Numbered from the stretch's first letter, positions 32,600-42,011 are shown. The stretch: DNA of 42,239 bases from Alphaproteobacteria bacterium (GCA_022827685.1 JAJEIH010000053.1:64056-106294); one strand, 5' to 3'. Program-made: numbers and translations. The notes: generated from the letters alone by a model not told the origin.

Positions 32600-33082
32600 A
32601 TGGGCGAGAAGCTGGGTATCGGCGCCGCGTTTCCGGCCCTTTCGCTGAACCTGCTGGACCGGGGGCCGGCGGAGGTGCCCGCCGACATGCCGGGCGCCTG
32701 GAAGGTGGTGCTGTTCTACCGCGGCCACTGGTGACCCTATTGCCGCCGTCAGTTGGACGGCTTCCAGGAATTATGGCCGGAGTTCGAGGCGCGCGGCGTC
32801 TCCATCCTCGCCGGCAGCGTGGATGATGAGGACAATGCCCGCAAGCTGGCGGACGGGAAGAGCTTTCCCTTCGCCTGGGGCATGACGCGCGCGGACGGAG
32901 ACCGGGTCGGGGCCTGGTGGGAGGAGCGCCGCCAGATCGTGCAGCCCTCCGAGTTCATCCTCGACGGCAATGGCACGGTCGAGGTGTCCAGCTACAGCGA
33001 CGGCCCCCTCGGCCGCATGGACGCCGCCGACGCGCTCAAGCTGATCGACCTCTATGAGTCGCGGAGAAAGGCCGAGGGCTGA
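32600..33082 (+). CDS. Peroxiredoxin-like (AhpC/TSA-redoxin) selenoprotein, UxxC
   Basis: This gene encodes 160 residues with a TGA at codon 45 (32732-32734). Around it the protein reads FYRGHW-U-PYCRRQL, where I recall relatives having FYRGHWCPYCRRQL. Sec therefore replaces the first Cys of a CxxC active site. The thioredoxin fold continues with FQELWPEFEARGVSILAGS, a FPFAWGMTRADGD segment and PSEFILDGNGTVE. The start ATG 32600 follows GGAGAGGG; an in-frame ATG at 32582 is a less likely alternative. The protein probably reduces peroxides or disulphides in the cytoplasm. It follows the Sec-GNAT gene by 66 nt on the same strand. Conventional callers would begin at 32753 and lose the active site. 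Confidence 0.9.
32745..32761 (+). promoter_or_regulatory. Candidate SECIS hairpin (peroxiredoxin-like gene)
   Basis: A perfect 6-bp stem (GCCGUC, 32745-32750, with GACGGC, 32756-32761) closes an AGUUG loop. The loop GU is about 18 nt after the TGA. The stem is GC-rich and the loop starts like that of the other two candidates. It is the strongest of the three. Confidence 0.8.
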
Positions 33083-33164
33083 GGGAGACTTGCTCCGATT
33101 GCCCTGACATTCGACTGGAGTGGCCCGGCAGTCGGCCCACATGGCAGGCCAGCGCGGCGCGGCT

Positions 33165-33689
33165 TTACCCGCGCTCCGCCTGCCTCCGCCGCCAGTCTCG
33201 CGGGTCGAAAGCTACATCATGGCCCCAGAGGCCGCGCCTTTCCCGGCGGGCTTCGTTCTCGACGTCCTTGTAGCGGTCTCCATAGGCGGCGATGGCGTGG
33301 CCGTTGCGGACGAGCCAGGCGCCCACATCCTTGCCGCCACAGGTTACGCGGCCCAGCACGCGGCCATGCCGGTCGGTCCCTTCCACGGATACCTCGACCT
33401 GCCGGCCGCCGACCGTGCGGATGAGCGCACGCTTGACCCGTTTGCCGTGTTTGAACCAGGTGCCGTCGCGGTGTTTGGCCCACTGGTCCAGCTCCGGGGC
33501 GTCGAGACCGGAGAAGCGGATCCTGTGGCCGGAGACCCGGAGGCTGTCGCCATCCGTCACCCATGCCTTGCCGGCGATGACGCTGCCGGCTTCCGGTGCT
33601 GGCGGGCGCCGCCTGCGGCCGGGCGGGCGCCGGCGCCGCTGCCTGAGGAGCCGGAAGGCGGCGCGGACAAGGACGGCAAGAAGTTCCAT
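33165..33689 (-). CDS. Thermonuclease family (SNase-like) protein, N-terminally anchored
   Basis: This 174-residue protein has a basic, hydrophobic N-terminus (residues 1-35, Arg-rich after a short LLAVLV run), possibly a signal anchor or export signal. An SNase domain follows. The catalytic set is visible: [24 protein letters not shown] with Arg and Asp, KRALI, and [11 protein letters not shown] with the second Arg. Staphylococcal-type nucleases are calcium-dependent and cleave DNA and RNA, usually outside the cell or in the periplasm. A GLWGHD near the C-terminus matches the family. It converges on the peroxiredoxin-like selenoprotein gene. Confidence 0.88.
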   Translation of the reverse strand: MELLAVLVRAAFRLLRQRRRRPPGRRRRPPAPEAGSVIAGKAWVTDGDSLRVSGHRIRFSGLDAPELDQWAKHRDGTWFKHGKRVKRALIRTVGGRQVEVSVEGTDRHGRVLGRVTCGGKDVGAWLVRNGHAIAAYGDRYKDVENEARRERRGLWGHDVAFDPRDWRRRQAERG

Positions 33690-33809
33690 GATCCGGCCCG
33701 CTTAGCATGTTTCCCGCCCGCCGACACCTGCCCCTCCGCTTGCACGGCGCGGCGAAGGGGCTATACCTCCCGGCGGACGGAAATCGTCCCGAAAGCGGAT
33801 TTGGAGGCT

Positions 33810-34862
33810 ATGACGGAAGTAGGCGGAGCGGCGCTGGAAGCGGCCGCGGCGGAGCGGATCCTCGTGCTCGACGGCGCGATGGGCACCATGATCCAGCAGC
33901 TCGGTCTGGAGGAGGCCGACTTCCGCGGCGCGCGTTTCGCCGACTGGCCGCAGGATGTGAAGGGCAACAACGACCTGTTGAGCCTGACGCTGCCGGACGC
34001 CATCGCCGACATCCACAACGTCTTCCTCGACGCCGGCGCGGACATCGTCGAGACCAACAGCTTCAACGCCAACCGGATAAGCCTCGCCGATTACGGCATG
34101 GAAGACCTCGCCCGCGAGGTCGCCGAGGCGTCGGCCCGGATTGCGCGCACGGTCGTGGACGGACGCCGCGACGGCAGGCCGCGCTGGGTTGCGGGTGCCA
34201 TCGGGCCGACCAACCGCACGGCCTCCATTTCCCCCGATGTCGAGGACCCGGCGGCGCGCAACGCCGATTTCGACATGCTCCGCATCGCCTATCGGGAGAA
34301 CGCCGAGGGCCTGATCGACGGCGGGGCGGACCTCATCGTCATCGAGACGGTGTTCGACACGCTGAACGCCAAGGCCGCGCTCTATGCCGTCGAGGAGGTG
34401 TTCGAGGCGCGCGGCCGCCGCCTGCCGGTCATCGTCTCCGGCACGGTGGTGGACCTGTCGGGCCGCACGCTCTCAGGGCAGACGCCGGAGGCTTTCTGGT
34501 ATTCCGTGCGCCATGCCCGGCCCTTCGCCGCCGGCCTCAACTGCGCGCTCGGCGCGGAGCAGATGCGCGGCTTCCTCGCCGACATGGCGCGCGTGGCCGA
34601 CACGCTGATCTCCGCCTATCCCAATGCCGGCCTGCCCAACGCCTTCGGCGGTTATGACGAGACGCCGGAGACGACCGCGGCCCATCTGGGCGCCTGGGCG
34701 CGGGACGGGCTGGTGAACCTGGTCGGCGGCTGCTGCGGCACCACGCCCGCGCATATCGAAGCCGTGGCGGAGGCGGTCGCGGGCGTGACGCCGCGCAAGC
34801 CGCCCCGGATGGAGCGGCGCATGCGCCTTGCCGGGCTCGAACCCTTCGTCCTTGCGGCATGA
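33810..34862 (+). CDS. metH: Split methionine synthase, homocysteine S-methyltransferase part
   Basis: This 350-residue protein is the N-terminal module of cobalamin-dependent methionine synthase, which binds homocysteine through zinc. [16 protein letters not shown] opens the fold. Zinc ligands are Cys245 (in GLNCALG) and Cys308/Cys309 (in [11 protein letters not shown]). In many bacteria this is fused to the rest of MetH. Here the gene ends at 34862 and overlaps the next gene (ATGA), so the two chains are coupled and should associate. GGAGG lies only two bases before ATG 33810, so the start has an unusually short spacing; TTG 33801 is an alternative. Confidence 0.93.
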   Translation: MTEVGGAALEAAAAERILVLDGAMGTMIQQLGLEEADFRGARFADWPQDVKGNNDLLSLTLPDAIADIHNVFLDAGADIVETNSFNANRISLADYGMEDLAREVAEASARIARTVVDGRRDGRPRWVAGAIGPTNRTASISPDVEDPAARNADFDMLRIAYRENAEGLIDGGADLIVIETVFDTLNAKAALYAVEEVFEARGRRLPVIVSGTVVDLSGRTLSGQTPEAFWYSVRHARPFAAGLNCALGAEQMRGFLADMARVADTLISAYPNAGLPNAFGGYDETPETTAAHLGAWARDGLVNLVGGCCGTTPAHIEAVAEAVAGVTPRKPPRMERRMRLAGLEPFVLAA

Positions 34863-37513
34863 GCGAACGCGACGCGCGCGCCAGCGCCCGCTTCGTCAAT
34901 ATCGGGGAGCGCACCAATGTCACCGGCTCGGCGGTTTTCCGCCGCCTGATCGAGGCGGAGGACTACGAGGCCGCGCTGGACGTCGCCCGCCGGCAGGTGG
35001 AAAGCGGCGCGCAGGTCATCGACGTCAACATGGACGAGGGCATGCTCGACAGCGAGCGCGCCATGACCGTCTTCCTCAACATGATCGCCGGCGAGCCGGA
35101 CATCGCCCGCGTGCCGATCATGATCGATTCCTCCAAATGGTCGGTGATCGAGGCGGGGCTGAAATGCGTCCAGGGCAAGGCCATCGTGAACTCGATCAGC
35201 CTGAAGGAGGGCGAGGAGCCGTTCCTCGACCAGGCGCGGCGCATCCGGCGCTACGGCGCCGCAACCGTCGTAATGGCCTTCGACGAGGAGGGGCAGGCGG
35301 AGACGGCCGAGCAGAAGTTCGCGATCTGCGCGCGCAGCTACCGCCTGCTGGTGGACGAAGCCGGCTTTCCGCCCGAGGACATCGTCTTCGACCCCAACAT
35401 CTTCGCCGTGGCGACCGGCATCGAGGAGCATGACGACTACGCCGTCGCCTTCATCGAGGCGACCCGGCGGATCAAGGCGAACCTGCCCCACGCCAAGGTC
35501 TCGGGCGGGCTCTCCAACGTCTCCTTCGCCTTCCGCGGCAACGACACCGTGCGCGAGGCCATGCACGCGGCCTTTCTCTACCACGCTATTCCCGCCGGGC
35601 TGGACATGGCGATCGTCAATGCCGGGCGGCTGCCGGTCTATGAGGACATTCCCGAGCCGTTGCGCGAGGCGGTCGAGGACGTGCTGCTGAACCGCCGGGC
35701 GGACGCGACCGAACGCCTTGTCGAACTCGCCGAGAGCTACCGGGGCCGGTCGAAGGAAATCGCCGCCGACCTCTCCTGGCGCAGCCTCACGGTGGACGAG
35801 CGCCTCTCCCATGCGCTGACCCAGGGCGTCGCGGACTGGATCGAGGAGGATGTCGAGGAGGCCCGGCTGGCGCTGGGCCGGCCGCTGTCCGTCATCGAGG
35901 GGCCGCTGATGGCGGGCATGAACCATGTCGGCGACCTGTTCGCCGAGGGCAAGATGTTCCTCCCGCAGGTGGTCAAGAGCGCGCGCGTGATGAAACGCGC
36001 CGTCGCCTGGCTCACCCCCTTCCTGGAAGCCGAGAAGGAGGACGCGGACTCCTCCTCGGCCGGCAAGGTGCTGCTCGCTACCGTCAAGGGCGATGTCCAC
36101 GATATCGGCAAGAACATCGTGGGCGTCGTGCTCCAGTGCAACAATTACGAGATTGTCGATCTGGGCGTGATGACGCCCTCCGCCCGCATCCTCGAGACGG
36201 CGAAACGCGAGCAGGTGGACATTATCGGGCTCTCCGGCCTGATTACGCCGAGCCTGGACGAGATGTGCTTCGTCGCCGCCGAGATGGCGCGCGAGGGCTT
36301 CGAGCTGCCGCTGCTGATCGGCGGGGCGACGACCAGCAAGGCGCACACGGCCGTGCGCATCGCGCCCAATTACGACGGCCCGCTGGTGCATGTGACCGAC
36401 GCATCCCGCGCCGTCAGCGTGGTCGGCACGCTGATGTCGCCGGAGCGCCGCGCCGCCTTCGCCGGCGAGGTAAGCGCGGAATACGGAAAACTCCGCGAGG
36501 CCCACGGCCGGTCCGGCGGGCGGCGCCCGCGCGCAAAGCTGGAGGAGGCCCGCGCCAACCGCATGGAGACCGACTGGACGGCCTGTGCGCCGCCGGTCCC
36601 CCCGGCCCTCGGCCTGCGGGTGTTCGACGGCTGGGACCTGGCGGAGCTCGTGCGCTATATCGACTGGCAGCCCTTCTTCGCCGCCTGGGAGCTGGCGGGA
36701 CGCTTCCCCGACATTCTCGAGGATGCGGAGGTCGGGGAGGCCGCGCGCAGCCTCCATGCCGACGCGCTGGCGATGCTGGACCGGCTGGTCGCCGAAGGCT
36801 GGACCCGGCCGCGCGGCGTTGCGGGTTTCTGGCCGGCGAACCGCGACGGCGAGGACGATATCGCCCTCTTCGCCGACGAGGCTCGCTCGGAACGGCTTGC
36901 CACCCTGCATACGCTTCGCCAGCAGATGCGGCGGGGCCGCCGGGGCCGCCCCAACCTGGCGCTCGCGGATTTCGTGGCCCCGCCCGGGACGCCGGACTAT
37001 ATCGGCGCCTTTGCGGTGACGGCCGGCGCCGGCATCGAGGAACGCGCCCGCGCCTTCGAGGCCGAACGCGACGACTACAGCGCCATCATGGCGAAGGCGC
37101 TCGGCGACCGGCTGGCGGAGGCGTTCGCCGAGTGCCTGCACGAGCGCGTGCGCCGCGAGCTGTGGGGCTATGCGCCGGGGGAGCGGCTGACCAACGAGGA
37201 ACTGGTCGCGGAGGCCTATCGCGGCATCCGTCCCGCGCCGGGCTATCCCGCCTGCCCGGACCACACGGAGAAGCGGGCGATCTTCCGCCTCCTGGACGCG
37301 GAAGGAAACGCCGGCATGGGCCTGACCGAGAGTTGCGCCATGACGCCTGCAGCATCGGTCGCCGGGCTTTACTTCGCCCACCCCGAGGCGCGCTATTTCG
37401 GCGTCGGCCGGATCGACCGCGACCAGGTGGAGGACTATGCCCGCCGCAAGGGCATGGCCTTGGCCGAAGCCGAACGCTGGCTCGCTCCCAACCTCGCCTA
37501 TGAGCCGTCCTGA
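34859..37513 (+). CDS. metH: Split methionine synthase, pterin/cobalamin/activation part
   Basis: This 884-residue protein holds the remaining MetH modules. The methyltetrahydrofolate-binding barrel is at residues 10-280, with [13 protein letters not shown] and [12 protein letters not shown]. The cap and B12 domains follow, with the cobalamin-ligand [10 protein letters not shown] (His near 413) and [18 protein letters not shown]. The C-terminal S-adenosylmethionine-dependent reactivation domain shows [11 protein letters not shown] near 800 and [24 protein letters not shown] near 835. The enzyme makes methionine from homocysteine using methyl-THF. It overlaps the first gene by four bases. No cobalamin or SAM riboswitch was recognised upstream of the pair. 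Confidence 0.96.
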   Translation: MSERDARASARFVNIGERTNVTGSAVFRRLIEAEDYEAALDVARRQVESGAQVIDVNMDEGMLDSERAMTVFLNMIAGEPDIARVPIMIDSSKWSVIEAGLKCVQGKAIVNSISLKEGEEPFLDQARRIRRYGAATVVMAFDEEGQAETAEQKFAICARSYRLLVDEAGFPPEDIVFDPNIFAVATGIEEHDDYAVAFIEATRRIKANLPHAKVSGGLSNVSFAFRGNDTVREAMHAAFLYHAIPAGLDMAIVNAGRLPVYEDIPEPLREAVEDVLLNRRADATERLVELAESYRGRSKEIAADLSWRSLTVDERLSHALTQGVADWIEEDVEEARLALGRPLSVIEGPLMAGMNHVGDLFAEGKMFLPQVVKSARVMKRAVAWLTPFLEAEKEDADSSSAGKVLLATVKGDVHDIGKNIVGVVLQCNNYEIVDLGVMTPSARILETAKREQVDIIGLSGLITPSLDEMCFVAAEMAREGFELPLLIGGATTSKAHTAVRIAPNYDGPLVHVTDASRAVSVVGTLMSPERRAAFAGEVSAEYGKLREAHGRSGGRRPRAKLEEARANRMETDWTACAPPVPPALGLRVFDGWDLAELVRYIDWQPFFAAWELAGRFPDILEDAEVGEAARSLHADALAMLDRLVAEGWTRPRGVAGFWPANRDGEDDIALFADEARSERLATLHTLRQQMRRGRRGRPNLALADFVAPPGTPDYIGAFAVTAGAGIEERARAFEAERDDYSAIMAKALGDRLAEAFAECLHERVRRELWGYAPGERLTNEELVAEAYRGIRPAPGYPACPDHTEKRAIFRLLDAEGNAGMGLTESCAMTPAASVAGLYFAHPEARYFGVGRIDRDQVEDYARRKGMALAEAERWLAPNLAYEPS

Positions 37514-37525
37514 AGGGCCGGGCTG

Positions 37526-37561
37526 CGGGCGGGCGCTGCAATCCGCACCGGAGCCCGCCCG
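37526..37561. terminator. Possible bidirectional terminator between metH and soxD
   Basis: A 9-bp perfect stem is formed by 37526-37534 and 37553-37561 with an 18-nt loop, in the 48-nt gap between two convergent genes. No clear T-run follows on either strand, so termination strength is uncertain. Confidence 0.5.
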
Positions 37562-38257
37562 TCAGCGCGGGAAGTTTGGGCGGTCGGGGCCGTAATGCTC
37601 CGCCAGATAATCGATGATGACCGTGAGGACGCTTTCCTCTATCGGCTCCATCTCCTGCTCTTCGACCATCCACACCATAAGCTCGTCCCATTGCTCGCGC
37701 GTCAGGCCCTGCTGCACGACGATCCGCTCCGAGTGGCAGGGCGTGCAGGCGTAGAAGGTCTCGGAGGCGCCGGGCGCCCTGACCATGAGGCCGAAATCCT
37801 CTGCCTCCGGAGTCTGCGAAACCGCCGGCGCCGCAGACGCCCTCCCGAAATCGGCCGGGCTGTCGCTCATCCCGTTCAGGAAGGCGATCACATCGGCGCG
37901 GTCGCGGTCTCGTTTCAGGCCGACAAAGCTCATGGAGCCGCCCTTCACGAGCGCTCGCGGTTTCGTCAGATAGGCGTCGAGACGCTCCGGCGTCCAGCTG
38001 CCGCCGAACGCCGTCATCGCCTTCGAATAGCGGAACCCTTCCCTCGCCCCTACCGGCGCACCGACAATGCCCCAGAGATTGGGCCCGATCTTTTTGCGTC
38101 CGCCCTTCTCGGCCGTGTGGCAGGCGGTGCACTTGCGAAACACCTTCTTGCCGCGCGCGGAATCGGCCGCGGCGAGGCGCGCCTCCAGGTCGGCCGCGCC
38201 GGCGGGCGCTGCCGCTGCGCAGGCAAGCAGCAGCGCCGCCGCGATGACGTTGCGCAT
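37562..38257 (-). CDS. soxD: SoxD-like dihaem c-type cytochrome
   Basis: This 231-residue periplasmic cytochrome has a signal peptide ending near residue 21 (PAGAAD). The first haem site is CTACH at 43-47 with Met109 (KGGSMSF) a likely axial ligand. The second haem site is CTPCH at 171-175. SoxD accepts electrons from the molybdenum subunit SoxC during oxidation of the sulfane sulphur bound to SoxY. It lies 10 nt after soxC and is the last gene of the unit. It is shorter than the roughly 380-residue Paracoccus SoxD, but retains two haems. Confidence 0.85.
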   Translation of the reverse strand: MRNVIAAALLLACAAAAPAGAADLEARLAAADSARGKKVFRKCTACHTAEKGGRKKIGPNLWGIVGAPVGAREGFRYSKAMTAFGGSWTPERLDAYLTKPRALVKGGSMSFVGLKRDRDRADVIAFLNGMSDSPADFGRASAAPAVSQTPEAEDFGLMVRAPGASETFYACTPCHSERIVVQQGLTREQWDELMVWMVEEQEMEPIEESVLTVIIDYLAEHYGPDRPNFPR

Positions 38258-38267
38258 GGGCGTGCGG

Positions 38268-39563
38268 TCAGGCTACGCGCAGCGCCACGCGGTGCATGGT
38301 GTTGTTGAGATAGCCTTTCGGGTTCCAGTCGATGGCGAAGGGCTGCATCTCGCCGGCGCTGTCGGTCGCCCGCGCCCAGACCTCGTAATAGCCGGCCTCG
38401 GGGAAGGCGATGCTGCGGCGCCAGTTCTGCCAGGCGCCGGGATTGACCGGCCCGTCCAGCTCGGCCGCCATCCAGCTCTTGCCGAAGTCGATGGAGAGAT
38501 CGACGGCGGAAACCGTGCGGTCGCCCGACCAGGCATGGCCGCGCACCTCGACCTCCCGGGCCGCGCCGGCGCCGTTCTCCGGCGATGTCACCAGGGACTT
38601 CACCGGCATGCGCTCGATGATCTCGAAATCCTCCGTCGGCACCTTGTCGCCCGGAGCAACGGAATAGCGCGGCACCCGGTAGGACTTGCCGGTCATCTTC
38701 GGCCCGTCATGCACGATGTCGCGGAGCTGGATGCGCCTCAGCCATTTCTGCGAGCATGACCCCGGCCAGCCCGGCACCACCAGGCGGAGCGGCGCGCCGT
38801 TCTGCCGGTGCAGCGGCCCGCCGTTCATCGCAAACGCGATGAGCACATTGTCGGTCATGGCCTTGGCGACCGGCACGCCGCGCGAGATCGGCAGCTTGCC
38901 CTCCTTGCCGGAAAGATGGGTGTCGGCGCCGTAATGCGCGGTATAGACCGCGCCCGGTTTGACGCCGGCCTTCTTCAGCACGTCGGCGAGGCGCACGCCG
39001 GTCCATTCCGAGCAGCCGACCGCGCCCACGGTCCACTGGTTGCCCTTGGCCGGCGGATCGAAAAAGGCCCGGCCGTTGCCGCCGCATTCGATGGTGAGCG
39101 CCATGGTCACCACCTCGAACCCGGCCTTCAGGTCCTCGATGGACAGGTCCATCGGGTTGTCCACCAGCCCGTCCACGGCGAGGGTCCAGCCTGCGGCGTC
39201 GGCGTCTTCCGGCGGCAGGCCGTTATTGCGGATGAAGTGACGGGCGGTGGGCGTGATCGCATCGTCGAGCAGGTGCGCCGGCGTCTCGGCGTTGATCGGC
39301 CGGTCGTTCAGCAGCGTCAGCCCGTCCTTGCCGACCAGCACGTCCTCCGAGGCAAAGGCGGCCGGCACCAGCCCGCGCGGCATGTTGGCGTAGAAGGGGA
39401 TCGTCATGCCGAGCAGGCCGCCCGCGGCCGCCAGCCCGGCGCCGGCGAAGAAGCCCCGCCGGCTCAATCCCGGCGCAGGCTCGAAAAACTGCCGACGCGC
39501 TTCTTCCGGGTTTTCCGCGAAGTATGTGTAAAGCCCTTTGGTATCTTGCGAATCTTTCGGCAT
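38268..39563 (-). CDS. soxC: SoxC, sulfane dehydrogenase molybdenum subunit
   Basis: This 431-residue periplasmic molybdopterin protein of the sulfite-oxidase family starts at ATG 39563, with GGGGAG seven nt upstream. A twin-arginine signal, SRRGFFAGAG, is at residues 34-43. The molybdenum ligand is Cys160 in IECGGNGR. The dimerisation domain follows, with RGHAWSGDRTVSAVDLSIDFGKSW. With SoxD it forms SoxCD, which removes six electrons from thiosulphate-derived sulfane sulphur. A frame extends upstream to 39629, but it lacks a ribosome site. No soxXYZAB genes are visible in the window. Confidence 0.93.
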   Translation of the reverse strand: MPKDSQDTKGLYTYFAENPEEARRQFFEPAPGLSRRGFFAGAGLAAAGGLLGMTIPFYANMPRGLVPAAFASEDVLVGKDGLTLLNDRPINAETPAHLLDDAITPTARHFIRNNGLPPEDADAAGWTLAVDGLVDNPMDLSIEDLKAGFEVVTMALTIECGGNGRAFFDPPAKGNQWTVGAVGCSEWTGVRLADVLKKAGVKPGAVYTAHYGADTHLSGKEGKLPISRGVPVAKAMTDNVLIAFAMNGGPLHRQNGAPLRLVVPGWPGSCSQKWLRRIQLRDIVHDGPKMTGKSYRVPRYSVAPGDKVPTEDFEIIERMPVKSLVTSPENGAGAAREVEVRGHAWSGDRTVSAVDLSIDFGKSWMAAELDGPVNPGAWQNWRRSIAFPEAGYYEVWARATDSAGEMQPFAIDWNPKGYLNNTMHRVALRVA

Positions 39564-39818
39564 GTCATTCTCCCCTGTTGTCAGCGCGCAGGTTCCAGCT
39601 GCGAAGCAATTATGCCTCTCCCAACGCAAACCTTACCCCCCCCGGATTACCGTCAACACAACGGTTTTCAGGAACCAGCCGTCCGTAACCGTCACGGCCT
39701 GTCCGTGGCAGCTAAAGTCGCCTAGATGCCTCCGCCATGCCCGCGGTCCCGACGCAGGGGATGAGGCGCCCGCCCGGCGCCTCGTTCTCCCGTTGCGCCG
39801 CGCCGCGCCGCCGCGACG

Positions 39819-41081
39819 TCAGCCGAAGATGTCGGCCGTGATGCCGGAATACCAGCCCTCCGACTCTTCGTAGGTGGCCTTGCGCAACTCCGCCGTTTCG
39901 CCGGTCTTGGAGATGAAGCCGTCGGTCTTGGCGATCTTCTCGTCCGTCGCTTCGTAGGACGCGCCGACCTTGACGCCGTTCTCCGTCGAGATGAGCGACC
40001 AGCAGGTGTTGGAGTATCTGGCCGGGAACACCTTCGACCCGGTGAGCGCGCCGCGCACGGCGTTGGCGCAGACCTTCGCCTGGCTGTTGGCCGAGAAGCC
40101 CGATTTCGGCATGTCGCCCTGCTGGGCGGCATCGCCGAGCACATGGACGTCCGGGTCCGCCTTCGAGGACATGTCGTAGGCGCTGACAGGGGCCCAGTTG
40201 CCGTCGGTGACGCCGGCAAGCTCGGCAATGCGCCCGGCCTTCATGGCCGGAATGACATTGCAGACATCCACCCCGGTCTCCTCGCCGTCGATGGTGACGG
40301 TCATGCCGGCGGGATCGACCGACACCTTGTCGCCGCCGAACTCCGGCCCGATCCAGTCGATCATGCCGGCATAGTGGTCTGCCCAGCCTTCCTGGAAGAG
40401 CCCCATCTTGGAAAACTTCGGCTTGGGGTCGGCGATGATGATCTTCGCCGTCGGATTGTGGGCCTTGAGGTGGTGCGCCACCATGCAGATGCGCTCATAG
40501 GGGCCGGGCGGGCATCTGAACGGGTTGGGCGGAGCGACCATGGCGTAAACGCCGCCCTCCGGCATGGCGCGGACCTGCGCCCTCAGCAGCTCGCTCTGCG
40601 AACCGGCCTTGTAGGCGTGCGGCATCGCGTTCTGCGCCCCGACGTCCCAGCCTTCCACGGCCCCTTCGACGAAGTCGATGCCGGGGGAGAGGATGAGCCT
40701 GTCATAGGAGAGCGTGGCGCCCCCCGCGAGGCTCACGGTCTTGGCGGCGCGGTCAACGCCGACGGCCCAGTCATGCACGACATTGACGCCGTGGGCGCTG
40801 GCGAGCCGGCCGTAGGTGTGCCCGATATCCGCGACTTCCTTGAAGCCGCCGATGTAGAGGTTCGAGAAGAAGCAGGTGTAGTAGGTGCGGGTCGGCTCCA
40901 CCAGCGTGACGTCGATGGCGCCCTTGCTGTCCCTGGCAATGTAGCGCGCCGCCGTGGCGCCGCCGGCGCCGCCGCCGATGACGACCACGCGCGGGCGGCC
41001 CTGGCCGATGGCTGCCGGCGCTGCCAGCAAGGCCGCGGTTGCGGCCGTCGAGCCGACGAATGATCTCCTGTCGAGTTTCAT
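39819..41081 (-). CDS. soxF: Flavocytochrome c sulfide dehydrogenase flavoprotein (SoxF/FccB)
   Basis: This 420-residue flavoprotein oxidises sulphide and works with a dihaem cytochrome. It has a twin-arginine-like signal (DRRSFVGSTAATAALLAAPAAIG). The FAD motif GGGAGGATAARYI is at about residues 36-48. YYTCFFSN, PFRCPPGPYER (one of the redox-active Cys) and a second Cys in YSNTCWSLIS near the C-terminus follow. The last two probably form the disulphide that attacks the sulphide. A GDAAQQGDMPKSGFSANSQAK segment closes the fold. An AAGGAGG ribosome site precedes ATG 41081. It follows the dihaem cytochrome gene, as in soxE-soxF and fccAB. Confidence 0.94.
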   Translation of the reverse strand: MKLDRRSFVGSTAATAALLAAPAAIGQGRPRVVVIGGGAGGATAARYIARDSKGAIDVTLVEPTRTYYTCFFSNLYIGGFKEVADIGHTYGRLASAHGVNVVHDWAVGVDRAAKTVSLAGGATLSYDRLILSPGIDFVEGAVEGWDVGAQNAMPHAYKAGSQSELLRAQVRAMPEGGVYAMVAPPNPFRCPPGPYERICMVAHHLKAHNPTAKIIIADPKPKFSKMGLFQEGWADHYAGMIDWIGPEFGGDKVSVDPAGMTVTIDGEETGVDVCNVIPAMKAGRIAELAGVTDGNWAPVSAYDMSSKADPDVHVLGDAAQQGDMPKSGFSANSQAKVCANAVRGALTGSKVFPARYSNTCWSLISTENGVKVGASYEATDEKIAKTDGFISKTGETAELRKATYEESEGWYSGITADIFG

Positions 41082-41129
41082 GGCGGGTTCCTCCTTATGC
41101 GTTGTCGTCGTGACGGGCGGGTTGGGTCC

Positions 41130-41828
41130 TCATTCTGCGGGATTGGCGAAGTAGGCGGCAAGCGCGGCGATTTCCTCGTTGCCCAGCCGCGCCGCGATCA
41201 TCTGCATGACCGGGTGCTCGCGGCGCTTGTTCCTGTAGTCGTGCATCGCGATGACGAAGCGTTCCACCGGCCAGCGCAGGATGGAGGGTATGCCCTTGTC
41301 GCCTCCGTCCGCCCGGTGGCAGGTCGTGCATTCCCCGCTGAGCCAGGCGCCGTATTCGGGGTCGCCCTCGATGGCCAGGACGGCCGGGTCGATGCCGTGG
41401 TCCTCAGCACTGCCGGAAAGCAGCGCCATGCCGGTCCCGTCCCCGATGCTTTGGAGGAAGGCGATCAGGTCCGCCCGCGCGCCTGCATCCGCAATCCCGT
41501 CGAAGGTCATCCGGGAGTCGGGGGCGACGGCGTCCGGATTCCCGAGAAAGGCGTCGAGCGTTTCGGCGCTCCAGACATGCCCGTCGTCCCTGAGGCGCAG
41601 GAAGCTCCCGGAATAGATGAAGTCCGCGTGGCTTGCCGCGGCCCGGCCGAAGAGGCCGTTCAGATGCGGGCCGATCCCGTGCCGGGCCCCGGCGCCGGCC
41701 TCATGACAGGCCTTGCATTGGTCGAACGCCTGACGGCCCGCGTCCGCATCGCCGGACTCCGCCGGACGCGGCCCCGCATGGACAGCGATTGCCGCCGCGA
41801 GGACCAGAACCAGTCGGAACCGAACCAT
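41130..41828 (-). CDS. soxE: Dihaem c-type cytochrome, partner of SoxF (SoxE/FccA-like)
   Basis: This 232-residue periplasmic cytochrome has a Sec signal over residues 1-19 (LVLVLAAAIAVHAG). Haem sites are CKACH at 38-42 and CTTCH at 167-171. The second half resembles the second FccA domain (AMHDYRNKRREHPVMQMIAARL), and the first resembles class I cytochromes. A longer frame reaches TTG 41924 or ATG 41888, but the extra residues are Arg-rich and would spoil the signal peptide. ATG 41828 is preferred, though its ribosome site is distant. It accepts electrons from the flavoprotein encoded next to it. A TTGACA at 41919-41924 could be part of its promoter. Confidence 0.8.
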   Translation of the reverse strand: MVRFRLVLVLAAAIAVHAGPRPAESGDADAGRQAFDQCKACHEAGAGARHGIGPHLNGLFGRAAASHADFIYSGSFLRLRDDGHVWSAETLDAFLGNPDAVAPDSRMTFDGIADAGARADLIAFLQSIGDGTGMALLSGSAEDHGIDPAVLAIEGDPEYGAWLSGECTTCHRADGGDKGIPSILRWPVERFVIAMHDYRNKRREHPVMQMIAARLGNEEIAALAAYFANPAE

Positions 41829-41970
41829 CCGAACGCGATCTCCGAATCTCTCCGGGCCGGCGCTGCCGCGCCCGCGCCGCTTCCTCATGGGCGTCCATCC
41901 TTCCCGTACCCGCGCCCCTGTCAATTGTTCTGAGCCCGACTGTCCGAACCCGGGGGCCTACTCCAGGGCC

Positions 41971-41986
41971 CACTCCAACGGGAGTG
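41971..41986 (-). terminator. Small hairpin after the partial gene, possible terminator
   Basis: CACTCC (41971-41976) pairs with GGAGTG (41981-41986) around an AACG loop, just downstream of the stop of the partial gene on the minus strand. It lacks a T-run, so termination is only a guess. Confidence 0.35.
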
Positions 41987-42011
41987 TCATGGAATGTCAT
42001 GTTTTGTCATG
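41986..42011 (-). repeat. Three CATGAC units at 10-bp spacing (second copy)
   Basis: On the minus strand CATGAC starts at 42011, 42001 and 41991. A 20-bp core is identical to that of the repeat at 18668-18703. It overlaps the last codons of the partial gene and lies about 60-160 nt upstream of the possible cytochrome starts, in the same orientation relative to that gene as the other copy has to yghU. It is a candidate operator for a shared regulator. Confidence 0.75.
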
